Notes under the pieces: model-generated | The model's input: only the letters and a program-made list of their open reading frames with translations | Database searches by the model: none | Told to the model about the DNA's origin: nothing | Made by a program: the position numbers and the translations under genes | In this document: positions 1 to 8,611 of the stretch, piece by piece | Layout: each line of letters starts with the position of its first letter | Position numbering within the stretch: the stretch's first letter is position 1 | Source of the DNA: an uncultured Mollicutes bacterium | GTDB taxonomy: Bacteria > Bacillota_I > Bacilli_A > Acholeplasmatales > Anaeroplasmataceae | Assembly: GCA_937905855.1 (NCBI GenBank) | Contig: CALCWU010000175.1 | Span: 1-15,136 of the forward strand | Reading direction: 5' to 3' | DNA length: 15,136 nucleotides

Positions 1-8
1 TATTATTC

Positions 9-37
9 TTTATATTATAATTTGCAAGTGCTATAAT
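9..37 (+). promoter_or_regulatory. Putative sigma-A promoter of the FRG/kinase unit
   Basis: A perfect -10 hexamer TATAAT lies at 32-37. A 4/6 match to the -35 box (TTTATA, 9-14) sits 17 bp upstream. The predicted transcript start is near 44, which leaves a short leader before the strong SD at 61-70. The -35 is weak and the sequence is AT-rich, so confidence is moderate. Confidence 0.45.
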
Positions 38-75
38 AAACATAAGAGACAAACTATAAAAAGGTGGTGAATGTT

Positions 76-1011
76 TTGGGTGATGATGGAATAATAAAAG
101 AAGTACTTCTTGATTATAATGATATAATTGAAAAGATAAGTGATATTGTTGACAAAAATTATAAAAACAGTCATTTTGTAAAGCCTTTAAAATATGATGG
201 ATCATATTCTAATTTAGTTGAAAATATGCCATATATTTTTTATAGGGGTCATAGTAATTATACTTGGTTTTTAGAACCAAGCATTAATCGTAATCGTACT
301 AATCATTCTAGAAAAGAAATTAAAATTTTAAAAGAAGTAAAAGAAGAAAATTTTAATTTAAATTATAAAGATATAATTGCTATGGCACAACATAATGGTA
401 AACCAACAAGAGCTATTGATTTTACTTATGATTTAAAAGTTGCACTTTTCTTTGCTTGTTATGACCTTAAAGAAGGTAAAATTGATGAAGAAAATGATGG
501 CGCATTATATGTGTGTGGGTATTCACCTCATTGTGAAAACTTTATTTCATCAAAAATAATAAATTGGCTTGCATTTTACGAAAACGATATAATGGATAAA
601 AATCAATTAAGCGAGTATATGATGAGTAATTCGGAAATTAAAAAATATTATGAAGATAAAGGAAATATGATAGATAATTTGCTTTTGGATGTTAATTCCT
701 ATTTAAAGTATGGTTTTATGATTGTCTATGATAAAGAAAAAATTAAACATAATGAAAAGCTAATAAAACAATCAGGTTCCTTATTTTATTGCGGAAGCTA
801 TTTTTATGTTGGCAATAAAAAGATTAAAAAGAATAAAAGAATAAAAAAAATTAATTACGCTTCAATAGAATCAAAATATATTATTCATCCCCATAATATT
901 GTTAATCCTTCATGGATAAATTCAATGTGTATAAAAATTAAAATTCCTAAAGAATTTAAAAAAGAAATTTATAGTCAAATTAATGTAACCAAGGAAAGTT
1001 TAGGTTTATAA
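76..1011 (+). CDS. FRG domain-containing protein
   Basis: This 311-residue soluble protein has no signal peptide or membrane segment. The FRG family signature is clear. A YRGHSNYTW motif containing the Arg-Gly of the family name is at about residues 56-64, and the family's second block, AQHNGKPTRAIDFT followed by VALFFA, spans about 104-127. FRG domains occur in bacterial and phage proteins of poorly defined biochemistry and often sit in defence or mobile regions, so no reaction is assigned. The start is taken as TTG at 76, because the near-perfect SD AAGGTGGTGA (61-70) is correctly spaced for it. The GTG at 64 lies inside that SD. The protein is Lys-rich, especially residues 220-260. The gene is first in a same-strand series with a protein kinase 116 bp downstream. 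Family assignment is firm, function is open. Confidence 0.85.
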   Translation: MGDDGIIKEVLLDYNDIIEKISDIVDKNYKNSHFVKPLKYDGSYSNLVENMPYIFYRGHSNYTWFLEPSINRNRTNHSRKEIKILKEVKEENFNLNYKDIIAMAQHNGKPTRAIDFTYDLKVALFFACYDLKEGKIDEENDGALYVCGYSPHCENFISSKIINWLAFYENDIMDKNQLSEYMMSNSEIKKYYEDKGNMIDNLLLDVNSYLKYGFMIVYDKEKIKHNEKLIKQSGSLFYCGSYFYVGNKKIKKNKRIKKINYASIESKYIIHPHNIVNPSWINSMCIKIKIPKEFKKEIYSQINVTKESLGL

Positions 1012-1127
1012 AATATCTTTATGAACTAATTTGAATGGGAATAAGTTGATTTAGTTGAAAAATATTATAGAACTAGTGTTTTATAATATTAATGATATTG
1101 CAAAGAAATAAAAAGGAAAATGATTTT

Positions 1128-2855
1128 ATGGTGAAAGATTATGAAAAATATATTGGAAAGAATGCTAGATCATATTTAGGGAAGATATATAAAATCGAAA
1201 AATATATTGCTGAAGGTGGAAATGGATATGTTTTTGATTGTGTTGATGAAAATCAAAAAAAATATGTATTAAAACTTTTACATACTAATGAAAATTCAAA
1301 AGTTGAAAAATTTGAGAGAGAAATTAGTTTTCAAAAGCAGGTTAAATCAAAATATGTGGTTAAATGTATTGATTATGGTAAACAAACATTTGGTAACCAA
1401 AAAGTAGAACGTCATTTTTATATTATGAATAAATATGATAAAACATTAGAAGATTTAATTAATGAGAATGCCATTACACCATCAAGAGCTTTTAAGTATA
1501 TTATTCAATTATGTAAGGGATTGAAAGCGTTACATAGGAGAAAAAATCCAATTATACATCGTGATTTAAAGCCTGAAAATATTTTATACGATTCAAAAAA
1601 AGATATTCTTTTAATTTGTGACTTTGGATTGGCTCATCAAGAAACTAAAATTAAATCAATAAATAAAGGGTTTGTAGGCAATATAGATTATCATGCACCA
1701 GAGCAAAAGATAAGAGGAAAAGGAAAAATTGGTACATATACTGATATATATTCTTTAGGATTAATAATTAATGTTCTATTTACAAAGGAAATTGCTCAAG
1801 GTGAACAATATAAAAAAATATGGGAATGTTGTCCAGCTTATTACTTCTTGGATTCATTAGTGGAACGAATGACTGTTAATAATCCTGATAAAAGGGAAAA
1901 TGATATAAGAAATATATTGATTGGATTAGAAAAACATAATATAGAATATAAAGAAAAAAAATTAGCATTAAAAAAAATGTACTTAAAAGAACGTATTTCT
2001 ACTAAACAAATTGATGAGCTTATTAATATTTATAGCTTGATTGAGTATTCTTTTAAAAATAGAATTGATTGGGGAATAATAAATTTAAATTATAAGAGCG
2101 ATTTTAATTTTAGTTGTAATGAATTACTTGAAAATTCTCTTCTTGTAAAAGCCATAAATTATAAACTTGAAAGAAAGTTTAACTATGAAAGTAATGCATA
2201 TGATGGATATAGTGTTCCATATAAATCACTTAATCTAGATTGTAAAGAAGATGTTGATCTTTATATTACGTTTGCGAAGACACTTGATTCAATAGGGGCA
2301 GTCTATAGAGAAATAGAAGGTGTAAAAAAAATAATGAAAAAGAAATTTCTATCATTATGTGATTATCATGCACGAGAGTTACTTGAAATAATAGATAGTG
2401 TCAAGAAAGAAGTAGTTTATAATACAATTGATGCACCAGCGATGAGAATTTGTTATTGTATTAATACTTATTTTAGCGATTTTAAAATATTTAATTATAA
2501 TATAGAAAGAACTATTAAATTTATTAATTATACAGAAAAAGATATAGATGAAAAAAATATTCTTTTTAAGGATGAATATGAAAATTATAAAAAACTAATT
2601 AAATGTTTGAAGGTTAAAATTCCTAAACTAGCTTGTACTTATAGTGCAAATGAGTTACAATTATTTTTTGATAATTTTAGAGATGAAAATATTTTCATAT
2701 CATATATAAATGAAATTGCAGCTTTATATGAAGATAATGATCCGAATAAAGATGATTTAATGGATATTATTGATTATTGTGATGAAATTGGAACAAAAAG
2801 AATATATTGTTTGGACGATTATACTATATCATTAATTTTGGGGAATTTTAATTAA
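1128..2855 (+). CDS. Hanks-type serine/threonine protein kinase with long unknown C-terminal domain
   Basis: This is a 575-residue cytosolic kinase with a complete catalytic set. It has a Gly-rich loop (AEGGNGYVF), the ATP-binding Lys K49 in YVLKLL, an alpha-C Glu in FEREIS, catalytic Asp D146 in HRDLKPEN, metal-binding D165 in DFG, an APE-type motif (HAPEQ) and DIYSLG. It should phosphorylate Ser/Thr of proteins using ATP. The kinase domain covers roughly residues 10-260. The remaining ~310 residues are helix-rich and match nothing I recognise. No transmembrane segment or PASTA domain is present, unlike PknB/Stk1, so it is not the cell-wall-sensing type. The start is set at ATG 1128, behind AAAAGGA. 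An in-frame ATG at 1092 would add 12 residues but lacks an SD. An isolated TATAAT at 1082-1087 could be a weak internal promoter. Pairing with an FRG gene suggests a stress or phage-response role, which is inference. Confidence 0.88.
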   Translation: MVKDYEKYIGKNARSYLGKIYKIEKYIAEGGNGYVFDCVDENQKKYVLKLLHTNENSKVEKFEREISFQKQVKSKYVVKCIDYGKQTFGNQKVERHFYIMNKYDKTLEDLINENAITPSRAFKYIIQLCKGLKALHRRKNPIIHRDLKPENILYDSKKDILLICDFGLAHQETKIKSINKGFVGNIDYHAPEQKIRGKGKIGTYTDIYSLGLIINVLFTKEIAQGEQYKKIWECCPAYYFLDSLVERMTVNNPDKRENDIRNILIGLEKHNIEYKEKKLALKKMYLKERISTKQIDELINIYSLIEYSFKNRIDWGIINLNYKSDFNFSCNELLENSLLVKAINYKLERKFNYESNAYDGYSVPYKSLNLDCKEDVDLYITFAKTLDSIGAVYREIEGVKKIMKKKFLSLCDYHARELLEIIDSVKKEVVYNTIDAPAMRICYCINTYFSDFKIFNYNIERTIKFINYTEKDIDEKNILFKDEYENYKKLIKCLKVKIPKLACTYSANELQLFFDNFRDENIFISYINEIAALYEDNDPNKDDLMDIIDYCDEIGTKRIYCLDDYTISLILGNFN

Positions 2856-2904
2856 TGGTAAAAAGTTTGTTAATAAAATAAAAAATAACAGAAATTATAT
2901 AGGT

Positions 2905-3126
2905 GTGATTTTTGGTTCTCATCCTCATTCAATTTCAGGAGATAAAAAATATTTAGATCTTATTAATAATTTAGAATGTGAAAATGATAGCTTAAAAATT
3001 GTAAAATGCTATACATCAAGTAATTCTAGCAATTTGAAAATTACTAAGAATAATTATGGAAAAGCATTAGAGGATATTGTTAGTAATTATTTGAATTATG
3101 ATTTAGATTCAGATATTACTTCTTAA
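2905..3126 (+). CDS. Small hypothetical protein, probably 5'-frameshifted
   Basis: I do not recognise this 73-codon reading frame. It opens with a possible GTG at 2905 but has no usable SD, and the frame stays open upstream to a stop at 2833-2835 without an ATG. A better start exists in another frame. ATG 2855 overlaps the kinase stop codon (TAATG) behind GGGGA, but that frame stops after MVKSLLIK. Adding one A to the A-run around 2875-2878 would join the two frames into a natural-looking protein of about 90 residues (MVKSLLIKIKNNRNYIGVIF and onward). The gene may therefore carry a one-base deletion, use transcriptional slippage, or contain a sequencing error. It ends 38 bp before a terminator and is probably cotranscribed with the kinase. 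Residues are mostly polar, with no membrane segment. Confidence 0.45.
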   Translation: MIFGSHPHSISGDKKYLDLINNLECENDSLKIVKCYTSSNSSNLKITKNNYGKALEDIVSNYLNYDLDSDITS

Positions 3127-3163
3127 TATTATTTATAAGAATAAAATAGTTATGATATGAATT

Positions 3164-3192
3164 AAGGTTTACAGTTTTGTAGACCTTTTTTT
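3164..3192 (+). terminator. Intrinsic terminator of the FRG/kinase unit
   Basis: The stem AAGGTTTAC / GTAGACCTT (3164-3172 with 3179-3187, one G-T pair) has a 6-nt loop AGTTTT. It is followed by a run of T to 3190. This is a classic rho-independent terminator, and it ends the upstream gene series. Confidence 0.85.
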
Positions 3193-3344
3193 ATTGTATT
3201 AAATAAATATACTTATATAATATTGGAACTTACAGAAAATGATAATATTCTACAAATATCGACAAAAAGTATTGAAAAATAAGATATTTTGATAGAGATT
3301 TGGGGTTGAATTATTTGGTTTTTATAGTGAAAGTCTTAATAAAC
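3193..3344. other. AT-rich intergenic stretch with no gene seen
   Basis: This stretch lies between the terminator and the next promoter. I see no coding frame of substance, no RNA gene and no clear repeat in it. Confidence 0.6.
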
Positions 3345-3373
3345 TTGAATGGATAATTCTCATATGATATAAT
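3345..3373 (+). promoter_or_regulatory. Strong extended -10 promoter of the lipoprotein gene
   Basis: The -35 box TTGAAT (3345-3350), a 17-bp spacer and a perfect TATAAT (3368-3373) are present. A TGn extension at 3365-3367 precedes the -10. The predicted start is near 3380, giving a leader of about 94 nt before ATG 3474. Confidence 0.8.
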
Positions 3374-3416
3374 ACGCGCGAAAAAGAGAGGCTATGTATT
3401 TTTATATTTTTAAGGG

Positions 3417-3459
3417 TAATATTGTAGTTAGCTTAGCTAACTAAATCTGGACAATATTA
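3417..3459 (+). promoter_or_regulatory. Stacked hairpin in the 5' leader of the lipoprotein mRNA
   Basis: The outer 9-bp stem TAATATTGT / ACAATATTA (3417-3425 with 3451-3459) continues directly, on the 5' side, into a perfect 7-bp inner stem AGTTAGC / GCTAACT (3426-3432 with 3436-3442) with a TTA loop. The 3' arm carries an 8-nt bulge, AAATCTGG (3443-3450). The structure ends about 5 nt before the SD-like GGTGAGG (3465-3471), so it could influence ribosome loading or transcript stability. No T-run follows it, so it is not a terminator. It matches no riboswitch class I know. Confidence 0.6.
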
Positions 3460-3473
3460 TTTATGGTGAGGAT

Positions 3474-6400
3474 ATGAAGAAGAGAGTTATTAACAATTTT
3501 TTTAAGATTTTTCTAGTCTTTGTTGTAATTTGTGCTTTTGCGGGATGTAGAAAAGCTCATAAGCATGAATTCGGCCAATGGCAGATAGTTCGTGAAGCCA
3601 CATGTGAGGAAGATGGTTCTAGGACACGTCAATGTAAAGGCTGTAATGAAACTATTAATGAGGTAATTAAAGCTACAGGTCATAGTTATAGTGACTGGAT
3701 TGCTGAAGTGCCTTCTAATTGCTTAACAGAGGGAACTAAGGGGCATTATGAATGCTTGGTTTGTGGTAAATATTTCGATAATAATAAAAAAGAAATAGAT
3801 AGCCTAAATACACCTAAGAGTGATCATAATTATGGCAAATGGATTGAAGAAATTCCTGCAACCTGTAAGGAGGCTGGAACTAAAGGTCATTATGAATGTG
3901 ATATTTGCCAAAAATATTTTGATGAGAATAAGAAGGAAATAACAGATTTATACATTGAAAAGGCTCATGTATTACACCTTGTAAAGGGTACTCCTGCAAC
4001 CTGTACAAAAGATGGTATAATGGATGCTTATCGTTGTTTAGTTTGTCGTTCATTTTTTGATGAAAATGGTAATCCTCTAAATGATAGAACTATTGAAGCT
4101 ACAGGTCATACCTATGGTGAGTGGATAGCAGAGGTTCCTGCTACATCTGATACTAATGGTGTTAAGGGACATAAGGATTGCCTAGTATGTAATTTACATT
4201 TTGATGAATCTGACAATGAAATAAAATCATTAGTAATTCCAGCTACAGGTCATAGCTATAGTGATTGGATAGACGAGGTATCAGCAACCTGTAGTGAAAA
4301 TGGAACAAAGGGTCATTATGAATGTAGCCATTGTGATTTAGTATTTGATGAAAATTATAATGTAATTGAGGATTTAAGCATCAAAGCCTCTCATGATCTT
4401 AAATTTTATGATCGTCTTGAACCAACCTGTGAAAATGATGGACATATTGCTTGCTATGTATGTAGAAAATGTTCTTTAGTATTTGATAAGAATAAGAAGG
4501 AAACGAATGATTATGTTTTAACTAGTCTAGGTCATAGCTTTGGTGATTGGCAAGAAGAGGTTCCTGCAACCTGTACGAAGAATGGTGTTAAAGCGCATAA
4601 GACCTGTACTCGTTGTAATAAGAATTTTGATAATGAAGATAATCAAATAAATATTGTTATTAGAGCTAGTCATAATTTAGATATGGTTGCTGAGGTAAGT
4701 GCTACTTGTACAAGTAATGGTCGTGAGGCATATGGTATTTGTCTTAGCTGTAATAAATATTTTAATGTGTTTGGTGAAGAAATTAGTGATTTAAATAATC
4801 TTGTAATTCCTGCTAAGTCTCATGAATTTGGCGATTGGATAGATGGTATTAATGCTACTTGTACAGATTCAGGTCTTATAGGACATTATCATTGTCGTAT
4901 TTGTAATAAGGATTATGATAACAATAATACAAAAATAGCTAATATTTATGTTGAAGCCTTAGGACATCTTCATACTACAGCTGAGATTATTCCACAGCTT
5001 GAGCCTACTTGTACTAATGATGGCTATGTTGCTCATTTTGAGTGTAGTAGATGTGGAAAAATTACTGATGAATTAGATTTTATTATTGAAGATTATGTAA
5101 TAGAAAAAAGAGGTCATACTACTGGAGAATATATATATATGGAATCTCCTACCTGCACAGAAACAGGAACTAAGGGCTATTATAAATGCTTGGTTTGTAA
5201 TGAACGCTTTTTACCAGAAAATTATTATGTAACTGTTAGTGATGAAGATCTTGTTTTAAAGGCTTTAGGTCACAAATATGTACATTTTGATAAGATTGAA
5301 CCACAATGCGAATCTGATGGTCGCATTGAGCATTATCAATGTGAAAATTGCTTTTTAACTTTTAATTTAAATTATGAAGAAATTAATAATAGTGAATTAG
5401 CAATTGCATCTGTTGGTCATATTTATGGCGAGTGGATTGAAAAAGTAGAGCCAACAGAAACAGAAGATGGTATGATTGGCCATTATGAATGTTCAAGATG
5501 TCACTATTATTTTGATGAAAATAAATATCAAATTGGTGGTACAATTGTAATTCCTAAAACAGTTCATTTATTTGATACATCATGGGTAGATGAGATTAAA
5601 GCTACTTGTACAGAAGCAGGAACTAAGGGCTATTATAAATGCTCACATTGTAATAAATGCTTTGATATAGATTATAAGGAAATAACAGATTTTACAATAC
5701 CTGCTCATCATAATGTTGGCGAGCTTACTAAAGCAAAAGCGGGAAAATGTGATGAAAGTGATATATTAATTTCTTATTATTATTGTAATGATTGTCGTAA
5801 TTATGTTGATGAAAATATGAATGTAGTAGAGTATGATGATATATTTTATTATGCTAATCGTCATAATTTTGTTGCAAAAAAGGAATTAAGTAATGAGTGG
5901 TGTCACATTTTAGAATGTAGTGATTGTGGTTTTGAGAAGAATGAAGATCACGAATATACATTTACATACATTACCAAGGATGGTATACCTACGCAAAAGG
6001 GCATATGTAAGGCTTGTGATTATGAAAAGATGGAAGCCTATAAAGTAGTAAATAATGTATATTTACCAACAGATATTTATGTTGGCTACCATGATAATAC
6101 TATGCTATTATTCACAGTAAAATATCGTAATGGTGATGAAATAAATGTTACAGCCAGTAGTGTTATGAGTGAAGATGATGCTAAAAAATTTGAAGAAATT
6201 TTAAATTCATCACCAAATAATTTTGCTACACGAACAGAAGTATTTAGGGTTTCATATCTAAACTTCACAGATGACATTGAAATTACCTTCAAACCATTTA
6301 TTATTTATGGTATAGTAACTAGTGAAATGAAATATCAAAAGGGCTATATTACTGATATAGGTGCTATTAACTTCATGTACGAATGTAATTATACTGATGA

Positions 6401-7307
6401 AACGGGTGAAATTATAATTGTACACGGTAATGTTATTGATGATGGTGGCTTTGATCCTGAATTTGATTTTAATTCAAGTGGAATTACTGAAAAAACATTT
6501 ACTATTAAATATAGCTATAATGAAATTGAATATATTGTTCCTTTTAATTTTGTTGCTACAAAAGCGCCAGCATATATCATTTATGATGAATATCACAATT
6601 TCATCCTTGGTGAAGCTTTAACTGTTTTAGTATATTATACTGATGGAAGTAATGAGACTGTTGCTGTAACAAGTGAAATGATTGTAAATGGATCATTTGA
6701 CGCAAATACTATTGGTATGCAATCTTTTACTATTGATATAGATGGTTTTTATAAAACAATTACAGTAAATGTACGTGATCCATATGAGGTATCATATATA
6801 CATCCAGAAAATGATACCCTAAGCTTAGGCGAATCATTAAGGATTTATGTTGGTTATCTTGATGCTCCAAACACAATTATTGATGCTACATCTAATATGA
6901 TTGAGGGAGTTTTAAATTATAATGAGGCTGGAACCTATACTATAAATATAGTTTATGGTGGAAGGGTTTGGACTGGAGACATCAAGATAATTAATCCAAA
7001 TGATACAAGAGTTAGAAGCATTGAGCCATATTTAACTGATACAATGGTATGGGATGTTTTGGATGGCAAGGTTGTTGAAAATATTGATTATTTATATATA
7101 AATGTCATTAAAAACAACAATACTAGTGAATATGTAAAGGTAACATGGGATATGATTTCCTATGATAAGAATATAGCCCAAACTGCTATAGCAAATGGTG
7201 AAACCTTTAGATTGCTTATAACATATTATGGCAAGTCTTGTTATATCTATGTTACACCAAATAAGTTCACAGATTGCACGATATATAGTATGTATGTATG
7301 TATATGA
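3474..7307 (+). CDS. Giant Cys-rich repeat lipoprotein with Ig-like domains, N-terminal part (frameshifted)
   Basis: The protein starts with a lipoprotein signal peptide: Lys/Arg at residues 2-4, a hydrophobic core at about 9-23, and lipobox AFAGC with Cys25. It should therefore be anchored to the outer face of the membrane. Residues 31 to about 855 hold some 17 repeats of 46-60 residues with the consensus H-x-Y-G-x-W-I-x-E-V-P-A-T-C-x10-C-x2-C-x-K-x-F-D-E-N, ending before the next His. Residues ~856-1265 are beta-rich, Ig-like modules (for example TDGSNETVAVTSEM and DISNM-like segments). The frame ends early at TGA 7305-7307, inside a TATG tetranucleotide tract. The downstream frame continues the protein to 8505. 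With one tract unit removed, the product is one 1675-residue protein. I see no sortase signal. The likely role is a surface adhesin or scaffold. Repeats of this type are common in large gut Bacillota surface proteins, but the ligand is unknown. Confidence 0.85.
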   Translation: MKKRVINNFFKIFLVFVVICAFAGCRKAHKHEFGQWQIVREATCEEDGSRTRQCKGCNETINEVIKATGHSYSDWIAEVPSNCLTEGTKGHYECLVCGKYFDNNKKEIDSLNTPKSDHNYGKWIEEIPATCKEAGTKGHYECDICQKYFDENKKEITDLYIEKAHVLHLVKGTPATCTKDGIMDAYRCLVCRSFFDENGNPLNDRTIEATGHTYGEWIAEVPATSDTNGVKGHKDCLVCNLHFDESDNEIKSLVIPATGHSYSDWIDEVSATCSENGTKGHYECSHCDLVFDENYNVIEDLSIKASHDLKFYDRLEPTCENDGHIACYVCRKCSLVFDKNKKETNDYVLTSLGHSFGDWQEEVPATCTKNGVKAHKTCTRCNKNFDNEDNQINIVIRASHNLDMVAEVSATCTSNGREAYGICLSCNKYFNVFGEEISDLNNLVIPAKSHEFGDWIDGINATCTDSGLIGHYHCRICNKDYDNNNTKIANIYVEALGHLHTTAEIIPQLEPTCTNDGYVAHFECSRCGKITDELDFIIEDYVIEKRGHTTGEYIYMESPTCTETGTKGYYKCLVCNERFLPENYYVTVSDEDLVLKALGHKYVHFDKIEPQCESDGRIEHYQCENCFLTFNLNYEEINNSELAIASVGHIYGEWIEKVEPTETEDGMIGHYECSRCHYYFDENKYQIGGTIVIPKTVHLFDTSWVDEIKATCTEAGTKGYYKCSHCNKCFDIDYKEITDFTIPAHHNVGELTKAKAGKCDESDILISYYYCNDCRNYVDENMNVVEYDDIFYYANRHNFVAKKELSNEWCHILECSDCGFEKNEDHEYTFTYITKDGIPTQKGICKACDYEKMEAYKVVNNVYLPTDIYVGYHDNTMLLFTVKYRNGDEINVTASSVMSEDDAKKFEEILNSSPNNFATRTEVFRVSYLNFTDDIEITFKPFIIYGIVTSEMKYQKGYITDIGAINFMYECNYTDETGEIIIVHGNVIDDGGFDPEFDFNSSGITEKTFTIKYSYNEIEYIVPFNFVATKAPAYIIYDEYHNFILGEALTVLVYYTDGSNETVAVTSEMIVNGSFDANTIGMQSFTIDIDGFYKTITVNVRDPYEVSYIHPENDTLSLGESLRIYVGYLDAPNTIIDATSNMIEGVLNYNEAGTYTINIVYGGRVWTGDIKIINPNDTRVRSIEPYLTDTMVWDVLDGKVVENIDYLYINVIKNNNTSEYVKVTWDMISYDKNIAQTAIANGETFRLLITYYGKSCYIYVTPNKFTDCTIYSMYVCI
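3564..6045 (+). repeat. About 17 tandem Cys/His-rich repeats inside the lipoprotein gene
   Basis: Each unit is about 140-155 bp and encodes H-x-(Y/F)-G-(D/E)-W at the start, then A-T-C, then C-x2-C ten residues later, then F-D-E-N. Units near 3678, 4098, 4248 and 4530 are close at DNA level too, sharing ACAGGTCATA-type junctions. That suggests recent duplication and a substrate for recombination. In some units the first Cys is replaced (Ser in the fifth, Glu in the fourteenth). The last unit is divergent, with two C-x2-C pairs. Confidence 0.85.
7289..7303 (+). repeat. TATG tetranucleotide tract at the frameshift point
   Basis: Three full TATG units plus TAT lie exactly where the upstream reading frame meets TGA (7305-7307) and the downstream frame takes over. 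Removing one 4-nt unit brings the two halves into a single frame, reading TIYSMYVYDKTNLNN across the junction. This is the pattern expected of slipped-strand mispairing. Confidence 0.85.
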
Positions 7308-8505
7308 TAAGACTAACCTTAATAATAACTATTGCTATGATATTTATATGTGTGATGGTAATTTAAGTAATTACTTCTTATATGTTTCTACTAATAAAGG
7401 CTATTATTGTCTACCTGTTACAAAGGATATGTTCTATATGAATGATTCACTTGAGGCTTTTGATGTTGATAATGCTGCAAGTGGTAATGATTATCATGTA
7501 GTAGTTAAATATCTTGATAGTCAAACAAGCAGCTTATATCTTGTTAAATATACAGAGGCTGATATTGAATATTATTTCAGTTTATATAATTCGTTACGTA
7601 TTACTGCAGGAACCAAGGAAGAGGTTATTAATCGACTTAAGGGAGCAAGATTTATTCTTAATATGAGTGTTTGTGGTCATAGCTTATCACTTGATAAGTT
7701 CTATTTTGAGGATCTTGTTCTTGCTAAATGTGATGATATTGATTTTACAAAGCCAGGATATATTGAACTAACAGCATCATATAAGGGAATTACAGGAACA
7801 TTTAATGTAACATTAATTCCTAATGTTGAAGGAGTAGAATATTCAACATATAAAATTTCTAATTATGAAACACTTAAGCTATATAAGAATGGTTATGCTT
7901 GCATAAATGATGATATTTGGGGAGATTATACTATCATAGATGATCCTTTAATCCTATACCGCGTTAATATCTTTACTTGGTCAGAATATATGTTATTTGT
8001 AATAAATGACAATTTAGCAGTTCAATTTAAGGCTGAAATGCTTGAGGATAACCATGAAACATATTCAATGTATACTATGGATGGCTTATATACAGTTAAT
8101 ATTTATACTAGAAATGCCTTCTCACTAGCTGATATTTATGATGAAGCTGGTGATTACAATACAACTTATATAGTAAGCTTCTCATCTGATGGAAAATATG
8201 TATATATGAATGGTGTTGAATATTTAATTGGTGAAAATAACCTACTTACAATAATTAAAAGGGGAAATATTGTATATCGTTATTTAGAAGAAATGGAAGA
8301 GGATACATATATAAAAGGAACTCTTAATGATAATGGCTTATTCTATATTTCTATAGTAAATGATGAAGTTAAAGAAGAACATATTATAGCAGTCTTTACA
8401 TGGAAAGAGGATGATGGAATTATTTTGATCTATTCTAATGATATGTTAAACATTAAGGGTGTAATAGTAGATAGCTATCTTGTAATTGATGATTCTCGTA
8501 GATAA
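7294..8505 (+). pseudogene. C-terminal part of the Ig-like repeat lipoprotein, out of frame with its start
   Basis: This frame continues the lipoprotein beyond the TATG tract and encodes about 400 residues of beta-rich sequence. It includes another Ig-like stretch (YIELTASYKGITGTFNVTL, about 7760-7820) and a final module with repeated beta-hairpin patterns (YTVNIYTRNAF, SFSSDGKYVYMNGVEYLIG, LFYISIVNDEV). It has no SD, signal peptide or promoter of its own. In-frame ATGs such as 7294, or 7228 in the overlap, are therefore unlikely true starts, and the segment is expressed only if the frame is restored. Base composition and style match the upstream part, so both halves are one gene. No sortase motif or membrane anchor occurs at the C-terminus. 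A terminator follows. Confidence 0.75.
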
Positions 8506-8533
8506 GCTGTTATTACTAAAAAAATAATATATT

Positions 8534-8568
8534 AAATACCTAAGCAATAAAACGTTTAGGTATTTTTT
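8534..8568 (+). terminator. Intrinsic terminator after the lipoprotein gene
   Basis: A perfect 10-bp stem AAATACCTAA / TTAGGTATTT (8534-8543 with 8556-8565) has a 12-nt loop and runs into a T-stretch ending at 8568. It is placed 29 bp after the stop codon at 8503-8505. Confidence 0.85.
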
Positions 8569-8611
8569 ATTAAAAAGTAGGGAAAAACACTCATTAAAAA
8601 CTAGGGAAAAA
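8569..8611 (+). repeat. Two 19-bp direct repeats, period 24 bp
   Basis: ATTAAAAAGTAGGGAAAAA (8569-8587) and ATTAAAAACTAGGGAAAAA (8593-8611) differ at one base. A TTGACA box follows 2 bp later (8614-8619). This layout copies that of the repeat pair before the first AAA_14 gene, but no such gene follows here. Confidence 0.75.

Noticed and set aside
3417..3459. Terminator or known riboswitch in the lipoprotein leader
   Set aside because: There is no T-run after the stem, and the small hairpin with bulge matches no riboswitch class I know.
7228..7290. ATG 7228 as an independent start for the second lipoprotein half
   Set aside because: It overlaps the upstream frame and encodes sequence unrelated to the protein until the TATG tract. 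It has no SD.
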